From: Desertibaculum subflavum
GTDB taxonomy: Bacteria > Pseudomonadota > Alphaproteobacteria > Ferrovibrionales > Ferrovibrionaceae
Length of the DNA: 64,000 nucleotides
Direction of reading: 5' to 3'
Assembly: GCA_003576705.1 (NCBI GenBank)
Contig: QOZS01000019.1
Coordinates: 31,257-95,256 of the forward strand
Numbering within the stretch: the stretch's first letter is position 1; every line of letters starts with the position of its first letter. Shown one piece after another: positions 42,115-51,385 of this stretch. Under the pieces are notes generated by a model that was not told where the DNA came from, made no database searches, and saw only the letters and a list, made by a program, of their open reading frames with translations. The position numbers and the translations under genes were made by a program.

Positions 42115-43002
42115 TCATTTTGTGGGCGGAGCACCGCCCCCCGCATTGTTGAAGAATTTGAAGAATTCCGAGTCCGGCGTCAGCACCATCGCGGTATTGC
42201 CGTCCTGCAATGCCTGACGATAGGCCTGCAGCGAACGGTAGAAGGCGTAGAAACTCGCATCCTGCCCGGCCGCCTCGGCAAAAATCTTTGCCCGCTGGCC
42301 CTCGCCGTCGCCGCGCAGGATCTCCGACTGGCGCTGCGCCTCGGCCAGGATGATGGTGCGCTGACGGTCGGCATCGGCCGTGATGCGAGCGCCGATTTCC
42401 GCACCCTGGGCGCGATTCTCCTTTGCCTCGCGCTCGCGTTCGGTCTGCATTCGGCGATAGACCGCCTGGCTGTTCGCCTCCGGCAGGTCGGCACGCTTGA
42501 TGCGGACGTCGATGACGTCGAGGCCGAGCGGCTTCGCTTCGCGGTTCAGGATGTCGCGGATCTCGGTCATCATCCGGGCCCGCTCGCCCGACAGCGTGGC
42601 CTGGAAGTCCTGGTTGCCGAGCACCTGGCGCAGCGCGGAATTCAGCAAGGGCGAGAGCCGCTGGCGCGCCACCTGCTCCGAGCCCACGGCCTGGAAGAAA
42701 CGCAGCGGATCGACGATGCGGAAGCGGACGAAACTGTCGACCAGAAGCCGCTTCTGATCGGCGGCGATCACTTCCTCTGTCTGCCCTTCGAGCGCCAGGA
42801 TGCGCTTGTCGATGTAGATGACGTCCTGGATCAGGGGCACCTTGAAGTTGAGGCCCGGCTCCTGCACGACGCGGATCGGATCGCCGAGCTGAACCACCAG
42901 GGCCTGCTGGCGCTGGTCGACCACGAACATCGATCCGAAGATGACCACAAGCGCCAGGATGACGGCGACGCCGATGGCAATGAGAGGTCCTTGCCGGTTC
43001 AT
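42115..43002 (-). CDS. hflC: Protease modulator HflC
   Basis: A 295-residue SPFH/stomatin-family membrane protein. One N-terminal membrane helix (LIAIGVAVILALVVIFGSMF) is followed by the SPFH domain (QQALVVQLGDPIRVVQEPGLNFKVPL in two motifs, KRILALEGQTEEV) and a long coiled coil rich in Arg, Glu and Ala. With HflK it forms a large periplasmic ring that controls the FtsH protease. Its ATG overlaps the hflK stop (ATGA, 42999-43002). Confidence 0.95.
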   Translation of the reverse strand: MNRQGPLIAIGVAVILALVVIFGSMFVVDQRQQALVVQLGDPIRVVQEPGLNFKVPLIQDVIYIDKRILALEGQTEEVIAADQKRLLVDSFVRFRIVDPLRFFQAVGSEQVARQRLSPLLNSALRQVLGNQDFQATLSGERARMMTEIRDILNREAKPLGLDVIDVRIKRADLPEANSQAVYRRMQTEREREAKENRAQGAEIGARITADADRQRTIILAEAQRQSEILRGDGEGQRAKIFAEAAGQDASFYAFYRSLQAYRQALQDGNTAMVLTPDSEFFKFFNNAGGGAPPTK

Positions 43003-44114
43003 CGCTGGGTCCCCGGGGTCTGGGCAGGCTGGCCGACACGGCGCTGCAGTTCGTTGAGCGGCAGGTACGGCAGCACCCCACCCTCCTTGTTGTCGAGGAT
43101 GATCTTATTCGATCCGCGCAGGACCTCCTCCATAGTCTCGAGGTAGAGCCGCTTCGTGGTCACATCCTTGGCCAGCTTGTACTGGTTGTAGACGGCGAGG
43201 AATCGGGCCGCCTCGCCTTGCGCCGTGGCCACCACCTCCTGCTTGTAGGCTTCGGCCGCTTGCAGAATGCGTTCGGCCTCGCCGCGGGCGCGCGGGATGA
43301 TGTCGTTGCGATAGGCCTCGGCCTCGTTCTGCGCGCGCTCGCGGTCGGCCTTGGCCGCCTGCACGTCGCGGAAGGCGTCGATCACGGCGTTCGGCGGGTC
43401 GACCTTCTGCAGGTTGACGCGGCTGACGGCGACGCCGGCCTTGTACTCGTCGAGCACATGCTGGATCAGCTGCTGCGAACCGATCTCGATCGGCTGCCGG
43501 CCTTCGGTCAGGATGCGCTGGATCTGGTTCTTGCCGATGACCTCGCGCATGGCGCTTTCGGCCACCGCCTTCACCGTCGCTTCCGGGTTCTGGATGTTGA
43601 ACAGGAACAAGCCAGCATCCTTGATCTGCCAGAACACCGAGAAGTCGATATCGACGATGTTCTCGTCGCCGGTCAGCATCAGGCTTTCTTCCGGCACGTC
43701 GCGCAGCAGGCCGGAGCGCAGCTCGTCGCCGCCACGGAAGCCGACATCGATGCGGTTGACGCGCGTCACCTTCGGCGTCAGCACGGTCTCGATCGGGGCC
43801 GGCCATTTGAAGTTGAGGCCGGGCTGCGTCGTCCTGACCCACTGGCCGAAGCGCAAGACCACGCCCTGCTCGTCCGGCTGCACGCGGTAGGCGCAGAGGA
43901 AGACCAGCAGCACCAGGATGCCGGCGCCGACGACGGACCACAGGACCGGCCCGCCGAAGCCGCCGCCCGGCAGCAGGTTGCGCAAACGGTCCTGGCCCTT
44001 GCGGATCAGTTCCTCGAGATCGGGTGGTTGCGGGCCGGAGCCGCGCGGCCCCTGGCCCCACGGGCCGCGACCACCGCTCTGCCAGCCACCCCCGCCTTGA
44101 TTGTTCCAGGACAT
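42999..44114 (-). CDS. hflK: FtsH protease activity modulator HflK
   Basis: A 371-residue SPFH protein. The Gly/Trp/Pro-rich cytoplasmic N-terminus (MSWNNQGGGGWQSGGRGP) is typical, followed by DLEELIRKGQDRLRNLLPGG, a membrane helix (VLWSVVGAGILVLLVFLCAY), the SPFH domain (RVQPDEQGVVLRFGQW) and a coiled coil to about residue 330. The start at 44114 is the first residue of this N-terminal pattern. Partner of HflC in the same operon; divergent from the Mrp gene. Confidence 0.95.
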   Translation of the reverse strand: MSWNNQGGGGWQSGGRGPWGQGPRGSGPQPPDLEELIRKGQDRLRNLLPGGGFGGPVLWSVVGAGILVLLVFLCAYRVQPDEQGVVLRFGQWVRTTQPGLNFKWPAPIETVLTPKVTRVNRIDVGFRGGDELRSGLLRDVPEESLMLTGDENIVDIDFSVFWQIKDAGLFLFNIQNPEATVKAVAESAMREVIGKNQIQRILTEGRQPIEIGSQQLIQHVLDEYKAGVAVSRVNLQKVDPPNAVIDAFRDVQAAKADRERAQNEAEAYRNDIIPRARGEAERILQAAEAYKQEVVATAQGEAARFLAVYNQYKLAKDVTTKRLYLETMEEVLRGSNKIILDNKEGGVLPYLPLNELQRRVGQPAQTPGTQR

Positions 44115-44294
44115 TGTGTGTGAAGGAACCTCGTTGTTTGGGATCGTGTTGGACCGCCGGGGGCGGCCCTTCATTGCCGTGAAGCCGGGCGGGCGTTATA
44201 TCGCGCCCAACGGCCCCGGACAAACCGGCAGGCGGCGCCCGGTTCGACGATCCGGCGTCGCACCGATATTGGGCCGGGGGGCGGATTTTCAAGC

Positions 44295-45449
44295 ATGGCC
44301 GAGATCTCGCGCGAACAGATAATGAATGTGCTGTCCGGTGTCGTCGATCCCGACACGGGCAAAGACGTCGTCCGCGCCAACATGGTCAGCGGCCTGGTGA
44401 TCAAGGGCGGCAACGTCGGTTTTGCCCTGGAAGTCGATCCCGCCGAGGCGCCGCGCAAGGAGGCCTTGCGCAAGGCCTGCGAGGCGGCGGTCGACGCCAT
44501 TCCGGGCGTATTGTCGGTCTCGGCGGTGCTGACCGCCCACCGGGCGAGCCCGGCCGCCGCCGCCGCCCCGCGGGGCCAGGCGCACGCTCACGGGCACGCC
44601 CATGGGCCGGCCGGCGGCCAGCCGCGGCCGGCGGAGAAGCCGGCAATCGAGGGCATCCGCAGCATCGTCGCCGTCGCCTCGGGCAAGGGCGGGGTCGGCA
44701 AGTCGACCACCGCGGTCAACCTCGCCATCGCGTTGCGCGACCGCGGCCTCAAGGTGGGGCTGCTGGATGCCGATATCTACGGGCCTTCGATTCCGCGCAT
44801 GCTCGGCATTTCCGGCCGGCCGCAATCGCCCGACGGCAAGAAGCTGATCCCGATGCAGAACTGGGGCATCGTCTGCATGTCGATCGGCTTCCTGATCGCC
44901 GAGGACACGCCGATGATCTGGCGCGGCCCGATGGTGATGAGCGCGCTGGAGCAGATGCTGCGCGAAGTCGCCTGGGGCCCGCTCGATGTGCTGGTGGTCG
45001 ACCTGCCGCCCGGCACCGGCGACGCGCAGCTGACCATGGCGCAGCGGGTGCCGCTGACCGGCGCGGTGATCGTCTCGACGCCGCAGGACATAGCGCTGCT
45101 CGATGCCCGCAAGGGGCTTGCCATGTTCCGCCGGGTCGATGTGCCCGTCATGGGCATTGTCGAGAACATGAGCTATTTCTGCTGCCCGAATTGTGGGCAC
45201 CGGACCGAGATCTTCGCCCATGGCGGCGCCCGCAAGACGGCGGCAGAGCTCGGCTGCGACTTCCTCGGCGAGATCCCGCTCGATATCCGCATCCGCGAGA
45301 CCTCGGATGCCGGCGAGCCGATCGTGGCGAGCGAGCCGGGCTCGCCGCATGCCGCCGCCTATCGCGCCATCGCCGAGAAAGTGGCGGCAAAGATCGAAGA
45401 GGCGCTGGGCGAGCAACAGCGGCGCGCCCCGAAGATCGTCATCCAATAA
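44295..45449 (+). CDS. apbC: Mrp/NBP35 family iron-sulfur carrier ATPase
   Basis: A 384-residue P-loop protein that carries or loads 4Fe-4S clusters. An N-terminal MIP18-like (DUF59) domain (about 1-85, NVLSGVVDPDTGKDVV) is followed by a His/Ala/Gly-rich linker (HAHGHAHG) and the ATPase core: GKGGVGKSTTAVNLAIAL, LLDADIYGPSIPRMLG, VDLPPGTGDAQLTM and the metal site SYFCCPNCGH. The HGHAHGHA linker could bind metal, but that is inference. It is divergent from hflK and ends upstream of the TRAP operon. Confidence 0.95.
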   Translation: MAEISREQIMNVLSGVVDPDTGKDVVRANMVSGLVIKGGNVGFALEVDPAEAPRKEALRKACEAAVDAIPGVLSVSAVLTAHRASPAAAAAPRGQAHAHGHAHGPAGGQPRPAEKPAIEGIRSIVAVASGKGGVGKSTTAVNLAIALRDRGLKVGLLDADIYGPSIPRMLGISGRPQSPDGKKLIPMQNWGIVCMSIGFLIAEDTPMIWRGPMVMSALEQMLREVAWGPLDVLVVDLPPGTGDAQLTMAQRVPLTGAVIVSTPQDIALLDARKGLAMFRRVDVPVMGIVENMSYFCCPNCGHRTEIFAHGGARKTAAELGCDFLGEIPLDIRIRETSDAGEPIVASEPGSPHAAAYRAIAEKVAAKIEEALGEQQRRAPKIVIQ

Positions 45450-45491
45450 TCTGCAGCGTGCCCGAGTCACGCTTCGTTAACACGTCGTTGC

Positions 45492-45520
45492 TTGGATGTG
45501 CCGGCAACCGGCGGTAGCAT
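45492..45520 (+). promoter_or_regulatory. Possible sigma70-type promoter for the TAXI-TRAP operon
   Basis: TTGGAT and TAGCAT are 17 bp apart, with a small GCCGG-CAA-CCGGC hairpin between them, 56 bp before the first binding-protein ATG. The match is fair; no experimental support. Confidence 0.3.
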
Positions 45521-45575
45521 GCCCCCCGATTCGGCGGCGGCATGACCGCGGATCGTCCCTAGGGAGGCAATTAGA

Positions 45576-46724
45576 ATGTCGCGTGTTGCGCTTACGGCTA
45601 CGGCCGCCGTGTTGGCCGTGCTTCCGTTTTGCGGTTCCGCTTCGGCCCAGGACATCAAGCTGCCGAAGCAGCTTTCCTGGACGGCATACGACACCGGCTC
45701 TTCCGGCTTCAACATAGCGGTGGCGATCGGCCAGCAGGCCAAGAAGCATGGCACGGATGTGCGCGTGCTCGCCGCCAGCAACGACACTGCCCGCCTCGCC
45801 CCGCTGCGCTCCGGCCGCACGGCGGCTTCGGCGATGGGCACCGGCGTGTTCTACGCCCAGGAGGGCGTCTACGAATTCGGCACTCGCGAATGGGGTCCCC
45901 AGCCGATCCGGCTGATGATGAGCTCGATCTCCTGCAACGGCGCCACGCTCGGCATCGCCAAGGACACCGGTTTCAAGGAGGTCAAGGACCTGAAGGGCAA
46001 GCGCGTCGCCGTCGTCGTCGGCTCGCCGGCCCTGACGCAGAACGCCATGGCGATCCTGGCCTTCGGCGGGTTGACGGCGAAGGACGTGAAGATCGTCGAA
46101 TTCTCCGGCTACGGCGCAATGTGGAAGGGGATCGTCAACAACGAGGCCGATGCCGGCTTTGCCTCCACGATTTCGGCGCAGCCCAAGGAAGTCGAGACCT
46201 CGCCGCGCGGCCTGGTCTGGGCCCCGACGCCGGCCGCCGACAAGGCGGGCTGGGACCGCATCATGAAGATGGCGCCCTATTACCAGCCGCATCAGGCGAC
46301 TTGCGGCGCCGGTCTCAGCAAGGACAAGCCGCTGGACGGCGCGACCTTCGCGTACCCGATCTTCTCTGCATATGCGAGCACTCCCGAAGATCAGGTCTAT
46401 GCGATGACCAAGCTGATGATCGTCGAGTACCCGAACTACAAGGATGCCGCGCCGGGCGCGGACGGGTTCGACGTCAAGAAGCAGTCGCTGGAATGGGCCA
46501 TTCCCTATCATCCGGGCGCCGTGAAGGCGCTGAAGGAAGCCGGCGTGTGGACCGACAAGGCGGAGAAGCACAACCAGGCGCTGCTCAAGCGTCAGGAGCT
46601 GCTCGCCACCACCTGGAAGGCCTACAACGATACCAAGCCTGCGGACGACAAGTTCCTGCCGGGCTGGATGGCCGCCCGCAACGCGGCATTGAAGAAGGCG
46701 AATCTCGACGTTGTGTTTGAGTAA
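45576..46724 (+). CDS. TAXI family TRAP transporter solute-binding protein, copy 1
   Basis: A 382-residue periplasmic binding protein with a signal peptide (VALTATAAVLAVLPFCGSASA). The TAXI-type pattern is clear: SWTAYDTGSSGFNIAVAIGQ, NDTARLAPLRSGR, DLKGKRVAVVVGSPALTQNA and a C-terminal helix NQALLKRQELLATTWKAY. It delivers an unknown organic anion or amino acid to the fused permease at 49226. It is the first of three consecutive paralogues that share most of their length; a strong AGGGAGG ribosome site precedes it. TAXI systems use ion gradients instead of ATP. Confidence 0.92.
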   Translation: MSRVALTATAAVLAVLPFCGSASAQDIKLPKQLSWTAYDTGSSGFNIAVAIGQQAKKHGTDVRVLAASNDTARLAPLRSGRTAASAMGTGVFYAQEGVYEFGTREWGPQPIRLMMSSISCNGATLGIAKDTGFKEVKDLKGKRVAVVVGSPALTQNAMAILAFGGLTAKDVKIVEFSGYGAMWKGIVNNEADAGFASTISAQPKEVETSPRGLVWAPTPAADKAGWDRIMKMAPYYQPHQATCGAGLSKDKPLDGATFAYPIFSAYASTPEDQVYAMTKLMIVEYPNYKDAAPGADGFDVKKQSLEWAIPYHPGAVKALKEAGVWTDKAEKHNQALLKRQELLATTWKAYNDTKPADDKFLPGWMAARNAALKKANLDVVFE

Positions 46725-46797
46725 CCCGGTCGACCGGGTAGATTGACGCGCTGCATCCCGGAATCCACCGGGAGCAGCGAGGACAGGGAGGTCCGAA

Positions 46798-47931
46798 ATG
46801 CGACGTGCACTCGTCGCCGCGGCGTTGTTGAGCGCCGTCGGCATTCCGGCATATGCCCAAGACCTGAAGTTCCCGGCCCAGATGTCGTGGACTGCCTATG
46901 ACACCGGCTCGTCCGGCTTCAACATGGCAGTCGCCATCGGGCAGCAGCTGAAGAAGCACAAGAGCGATGTCCGCGTGCTGGCGGCCGGCAACGACACCGC
47001 CCGGCTCGCGCCGCTGCGTTCCGGCCGGGCCGTCGCCTCGGCCATGGGCATCGGCACTTATTTCTCGCAGGAAGGTGTGTTCGAGTTCGGCACCCGCGAA
47101 TGGGGTCCGCAGCCCGTGCGCGTCATCCTTTCCTCGTCCTCGTGCAACGCGATCTCGCTCGGCGTCGCCAAGGATACCGGCGTCAAGGAGATCAAGGACC
47201 TGAAGGGCAAGCGGGTCGGCATCGTGGTCGGCTCGCCGGCGCTGACGCAGAACGCGCTCGGCGTGCTGGCCTTCGGCAACCTGACGGCCAAGGACGTCAA
47301 GCTGGTCGAGTTCTCGGCCTACGGCGCCATGTGGAAGGGCATGCTCAACAACGAGGTGGATGCCGCCATCGCCTCCAACATCTCGGGCCAGGTGAAGGAG
47401 GTGGAGGCCTCGCCGCGCGGCATCGTGTTCCCGCCGACGCCGGCCTCCGATACCGCCGGCTGGGCCCGGGTGAAGAAGGTGACGCCCTATTACGCACCGA
47501 CGAAGTCGACCTGCGGCATCGGCGCCTCGAAGGAGAATCCGGCAGAGCTGCCGAATTATCCCTACCCGATCTTCATGACCTATGCGTCGCAGACCGAGGA
47601 CTTCGTCTACAACCTGACCAAGGCGATGATCGTCGAGTATCCGAACTACAAGGACGCCGCGCCGGGCGCCGACGGGTTCGACGTCAAGCGGCAGGACCTG
47701 ACCGGCGCGATGCCCTATCACGCCGGCACGGTGAAGGCGCTGAAGGAGGCCGGGGTCTGGACCGCGGAAGCCGAGAAGCACAATCAGGCGCTGGTCAAGC
47801 GGCAGGACGTGCTGGCGGGCGCCTGGAAGGCGTTCATCGATTCAAAACCTGCCGATGACAAGTTTGCCGACAACTGGATGAAGGCTCGGCGGGACGCTCT
47901 GACCAAGGCGGGCCTTGATCCGGTGATGTAA
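46798..47931 (+). CDS. TAXI family TRAP transporter solute-binding protein, copy 2
   Basis: A 377-residue paralogue of the preceding gene (signal peptide ending SAVGIPAYA, then SWTAYDTGSSGFNMAVAIGQ and NDTARLAPLRSGRAVASAMG). The core DLKGKRVGIVVGSPALTQNA and the C-terminal NQALVKRQDVLAGAWKAF are kept. Differences lie mainly in the ligand-facing middle (for example ILSSSSCNAISLGV, where copy 1 has MMSSISCNGATLGI). The start has AGGGAGG upstream. A perfect 14-bp hairpin follows the stop. Confidence 0.92.
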   Translation: MRRALVAAALLSAVGIPAYAQDLKFPAQMSWTAYDTGSSGFNMAVAIGQQLKKHKSDVRVLAAGNDTARLAPLRSGRAVASAMGIGTYFSQEGVFEFGTREWGPQPVRVILSSSSCNAISLGVAKDTGVKEIKDLKGKRVGIVVGSPALTQNALGVLAFGNLTAKDVKLVEFSAYGAMWKGMLNNEVDAAIASNISGQVKEVEASPRGIVFPPTPASDTAGWARVKKVTPYYAPTKSTCGIGASKENPAELPNYPYPIFMTYASQTEDFVYNLTKAMIVEYPNYKDAAPGADGFDVKRQDLTGAMPYHAGTVKALKEAGVWTAEAEKHNQALVKRQDVLAGAWKAFIDSKPADDKFADNWMKARRDALTKAGLDPVM

Positions 47932-47935
47932 TCGC

Positions 47936-47968
47936 AACCGGGCGTGGCGCGACCCGCCACGCCCGGTT
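47936..47968 (+). terminator. Strong hairpin between binding-protein copies 2 and 3
   Basis: AACCGGGCGTGGCG and CGCCACGCCCGGTT form a perfect 14-bp stem with loop CGACC, starting 5 bp after the copy 2 stop. With no T-run it may be a partial terminator or a 3' stabiliser, giving different amounts of binding protein and permease. Confidence 0.6.
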
Positions 47969-48045
47969 AGATTGCAGCCCGTTTTGAGTCCCGGCGTGGT
48001 CGGCCTTCAGGCTGGCACCGCCCCAGCCTAGGAAGGAAGCGTTCC

Positions 48046-49182
48046 ATGCGCGTAGTTATTGCAGTCGGCGCCGCGTTGCTGGCGTCGACGACGGGCGCGT
48101 TTGCCCAAGACCTCAAGCTCCCCAAGCAGCTTTCCTGGACCGCGTACGACACCGGCTCGTCCGGCTTCAACATCGCCGTCGCGGTCGGCCAGCCGTTCAA
48201 GAAATACGGCACCGACGTGCGCGTGCTGCCGGCCGGCAACGACACGGCGCGCCTCGCGCCGCTGCGCTCGGGCCGCTCGGTCGTCTCCGCCATGGGTGTC
48301 GGCGTCTACTTCGCCCAGGAAGGCCTGTTCGAGTTCGGCTCCAAGGAATGGGGGCCGCAGCCGGTCCGCGTCATGCTGGCCTCGACCTCGTGCAACGGCC
48401 TGACGCTCGGCGTCGCCGGCGATGTCGGCGTCAAGGAAGTGAAGGACCTGAAGGGCAAGCGCGTCGCCGCCGTGGTCGGCTCGCCCGCCCTGACGCAGAA
48501 CGCCTATGCGATCCTCGCCTTCGGCGGCCTGACTCCGAAGGACGTCAAGATCGTGGAGTTCTCTTCCAACAACGCGATGTGGAAGGGGATGATCAACGGA
48601 GAGGTGGACGCTGCCTTCACCTCGACGATCTCCGGCCAGTCGAAGGAGATGGAGACCTCGCCGCGCGGCATCGTATGGCCGCCGGCGCCGAAGAGCGACA
48701 CGGCCGGCTGGGACCGCCTGAAGAAGGTGGCGCCGTTCTTCAAGCCGCATGTCGCCACCTGCGGGGCGGCCGGCCTGAAGGAGAAGCCGGTCGAGATGCC
48801 GACCTATCCGTATCCGATCTTCACCGCCTATGCGAGCCAGCCGAACGAGCTGATCCATGCGATCACCAAGGCGATGATCGTCGAGTACGACAACTACAAG
48901 GCCGCGGCGCCGGGCGCCGATGGACTGGAGGTCAAGCGGCAGGACCTGGAATGGGCGGTGCCCTATCATCCGGGCACCGTGCAGGCGCTGAAGGAGGCGG
49001 GCGCCTGGACGCCGGCCGCCGAGGCCCATAACCAGAAGCTGGTCAAGCGGCAGGAAGTTCTCGCCACCGCATGGAAGGCCTATAACGACGGCAAGCCGGC
49101 CGAGGATGCCTATGCTGCGGGCTGGCTCAAGGCCCGGGCCGATGCGCTGAAGAAGGCCGGCATGGATCCTGTGACCGAATAA
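48046..49182 (+). CDS. TAXI family TRAP transporter solute-binding protein, copy 3
   Basis: A 378-residue third paralogue (signal peptide ending TTGAFA, then SWTAYDTGSSGFNIAVAVGQ). It differs from copies 1 and 2 at MLASTSCNGLTLGVAGDVG and in FSSNNAMWKG (SGYGAMWKG in copy 1), positions likely to affect ligand choice. It lies 43 bp upstream of the permease gene. The three copies suggest ligand diversification on one permease, or gene amplification for uptake capacity. Confidence 0.92.
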   Translation: MRVVIAVGAALLASTTGAFAQDLKLPKQLSWTAYDTGSSGFNIAVAVGQPFKKYGTDVRVLPAGNDTARLAPLRSGRSVVSAMGVGVYFAQEGLFEFGSKEWGPQPVRVMLASTSCNGLTLGVAGDVGVKEVKDLKGKRVAAVVGSPALTQNAYAILAFGGLTPKDVKIVEFSSNNAMWKGMINGEVDAAFTSTISGQSKEMETSPRGIVWPPAPKSDTAGWDRLKKVAPFFKPHVATCGAAGLKEKPVEMPTYPYPIFTAYASQPNELIHAITKAMIVEYDNYKAAAPGADGLEVKRQDLEWAVPYHPGTVQALKEAGAWTPAAEAHNQKLVKRQEVLATAWKAYNDGKPAEDAYAAGWLKARADALKKAGMDPVTE

Positions 49183-49225
49183 CGAACACGCCTGTAGACG
49201 CTCAAGGGACGACGGCAGCAGCAGC

Positions 49226-51232
49226 ATGACGGACAAGGATACGCTCACGGCGGAAGCGGCACCCGCTGAATCGGAGACCACGCGGATCCGCAGGCTCTCC
49301 GGCGGATGGAAGGCGTTGCTCATAGTCTGGACGTTGGCGACGCTCTTCCTCTGCATCAATCAGCAGTTCACGCTTCGGTTCTTCGTCGGCTTCACGATGT
49401 TGAACACCGAGTACTACTACCTCCTCGTCCTGCTGCTGCTGCCGCTCGTCTTCATCCTCTTCCCCGGATCGCAGCGTGCACCGCTCGACCGGGTACCCTG
49501 GTACGACACCGCGTTGCTCGTGATCACCACCGGCGTGGGCATCCACCTGATGCTCTACGTGCGCCAGGCGGCCGCGATGGGCTGGGAGCGCGGGGGCGCG
49601 CCGGACGAGCTGGTCTGGTCCTGCTACGCCATGTGGGCGCTGCTGATGGAGGCGCTGCGCCGCACCGGCGGCATGGCGCTGATGCTCTCCATCCTGCCGT
49701 TCTCGCTCTATCCGCTCTTCGCCGGCTGGATGCCCAGGCCCTTCACCGGCGACCAGACCGACATCGTCGAGACCGCCTCGTTCCACATGCTGTCGAGCGA
49801 GAGCCTGCTCGGCATCGCGCTGCAATCCTTCGCCGAGATCGTGATCGGCTTCCTGGTGTTCGGCGCGGCGCTGCAATTCACCGGCGCCGGACGCTTCTTC
49901 ATCGACCTCGCCTTCGCGCTGACCGGCCGCTTCCGCGGCGGCGCCGCCAAGACCTGCATCTTCGCCTCCGGCCTGCTCGGCATGATGTCGGGCTCGATCA
50001 TCGGCAACGTGCTCACCGCCGGCACCATGACCATCCCGGCGATGAAGAAGTCGGGCTTCCCGGCCAGCTACTCCGGCGCGATCGAGGCCTGCGCCTCGAC
50101 CGGCGCCGTGCTGGCGCCGCCGGTGATGGGCGCGACCGCCTTCGTCATGGCGCAGTTCCTCGGCGTCGGCTATGCCGAGGTCGCGCTCGCCGCCGCCATC
50201 CCCGCCCTCCTCTACTATTTCGGCCTTTTCATGCAGGTCGACTCTTACGCGGCGCGCCGCAACATGAAGGGGCTGGAGCCGCACGAGATCCCGAATCTGC
50301 TCGAGGTGATGAAGAAGGGCTGGTACTTCATCTTCGTCATCGCGCTGCTGGTCTTCATGCTGCTGATCATGAAGCGCGAGAGCCATGCGCCGTTCTACGC
50401 CACCGCGCTGCTGCTCGTGCTGAACCAGCTGTTCTCCGACAAGCGCTGGGGCCTCAAGGAACTGGTCGCCTTCATCGAGATGAACGGCCGCCTGTTCGTC
50501 GAGCTGGTCGGCATCCTGGCCGGCGTCGGCCTGCTGATCGGCGCCTTCTCGATCACCGGCCTCACCTCGACCCTGACCAACGAGATCCTGCTGCTCGCGG
50601 GCGGCAGCGTGTTCGTGCTGCTGCTGCTCGGCGCGGTGACCAGCTTCATCCTCGGCCTCGGGCTGACCACCACGCCCTGCTACATCTTCCTCGCCATCCT
50701 GCTGGCGCCGGCACTGGAGAAGGCCGGCCTGAACAAGATGGCGGTGCACATGTTCGTCTTCTACTGGGGCATGCTGTCGTCGATCACCCCGCCGGTCGCC
50801 ATCGCCTCCTTCGCCGCCGCCTCGATCGCCGGCGCGCCGGCGATGAAGACGAGCTGGGAATCGATGTGGGTCGGCAGCATCATCTACTTCATCCCGTTCT
50901 TCTTCGTCTTCAACCCGGCCTACGTCCTGGAAGGGCCGCTGACGGAGTCGCTCTACCTCACGGTCACCACCGGGCTCGGCATCGTCGCCATCTGCGGCGG
51001 GTTGCAGGGCTACCAGGTCTTCGCCGGCAACCTCAACCGCACCGGCAACCTGGAATGGCTGCTCCGCGGCCTGCTGGTCATCGGCGGCTTCGGCCTCGCC
51101 ATGCCGGGCGGCGGGCTGACCGGCTATTCCACCAACCTGACCACGATCATCGGCCTCGCCATTCTGGTGCCGACCCTGATCGCGGCCCGGGTGCTGATCG
51201 GCCGCAGCCACCCGACGATGGTCCGCGCCTGA
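49226..51232 (+). CDS. TRAP transporter fused small/large permease subunit (TAXI-associated)
   Basis: A 668-residue membrane protein joining the 4-helix DctQ-like and 12-helix DctM-like parts (fused type). The N-terminal helices include ALLIVWTLATLFLCINQQFT; the large subunit signature is in ASGLLGMMSGSIIGNVLTAG, CASTGAVLAPPVMGATAFVM and LGLGLTTTPCYIFLAILLAPAL over two motifs. It imports the solutes delivered by the three upstream TAXI proteins, driven by a Na+ or H+ gradient. Substrate unknown. A hairpin with a T-run follows. Confidence 0.93.
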   Translation: MTDKDTLTAEAAPAESETTRIRRLSGGWKALLIVWTLATLFLCINQQFTLRFFVGFTMLNTEYYYLLVLLLLPLVFILFPGSQRAPLDRVPWYDTALLVITTGVGIHLMLYVRQAAAMGWERGGAPDELVWSCYAMWALLMEALRRTGGMALMLSILPFSLYPLFAGWMPRPFTGDQTDIVETASFHMLSSESLLGIALQSFAEIVIGFLVFGAALQFTGAGRFFIDLAFALTGRFRGGAAKTCIFASGLLGMMSGSIIGNVLTAGTMTIPAMKKSGFPASYSGAIEACASTGAVLAPPVMGATAFVMAQFLGVGYAEVALAAAIPALLYYFGLFMQVDSYAARRNMKGLEPHEIPNLLEVMKKGWYFIFVIALLVFMLLIMKRESHAPFYATALLLVLNQLFSDKRWGLKELVAFIEMNGRLFVELVGILAGVGLLIGAFSITGLTSTLTNEILLLAGGSVFVLLLLGAVTSFILGLGLTTTPCYIFLAILLAPALEKAGLNKMAVHMFVFYWGMLSSITPPVAIASFAAASIAGAPAMKTSWESMWVGSIIYFIPFFFVFNPAYVLEGPLTESLYLTVTTGLGIVAICGGLQGYQVFAGNLNRTGNLEWLLRGLLVIGGFGLAMPGGGLTGYSTNLTTIIGLAILVPTLIAARVLIGRSHPTMVRA

Positions 51233-51253
51233 CGACGCTGGGCAATGCCCCTC

Positions 51254-51347
51254 CCCCAACTTGTTGGGGCAGGCGGGGGTGAGGGTTTTTGTGTTTTGCC
51301 CATGCGCGGCGCGACGGCCGAGGAAAAACACAAAAGCCCCCACCCTG
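51254..51347. repeat. Inverted repeats and terminator-like structure after the TRAP operon
   Basis: CCCCAACTTGTTGGGG (51254-51269) is a perfect 7-bp hairpin. Next to it, 51271-51297 and 51323-51347 form a longer imperfect inverted repeat; the left arm ends in a T-run (GGGTTTTTGTGTTTT), and the right arm in an A-run on the same strand. Together they can terminate the convergent TRAP and winged-helix genes. Confidence 0.55.
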
Positions 51348-51385
51348 CCCTCCCCCGCGCCGCTGCGCGGCACGAGGGAGGGTTC

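Noticed and set aside
49202..51373. Minus-strand open frame of 723 codons opposite the TRAP permease
   Set aside because: The plus strand encodes a clear fused permease with membrane helices; the antisense product is a repetitive Glu/Arg/Asp-rich sequence.
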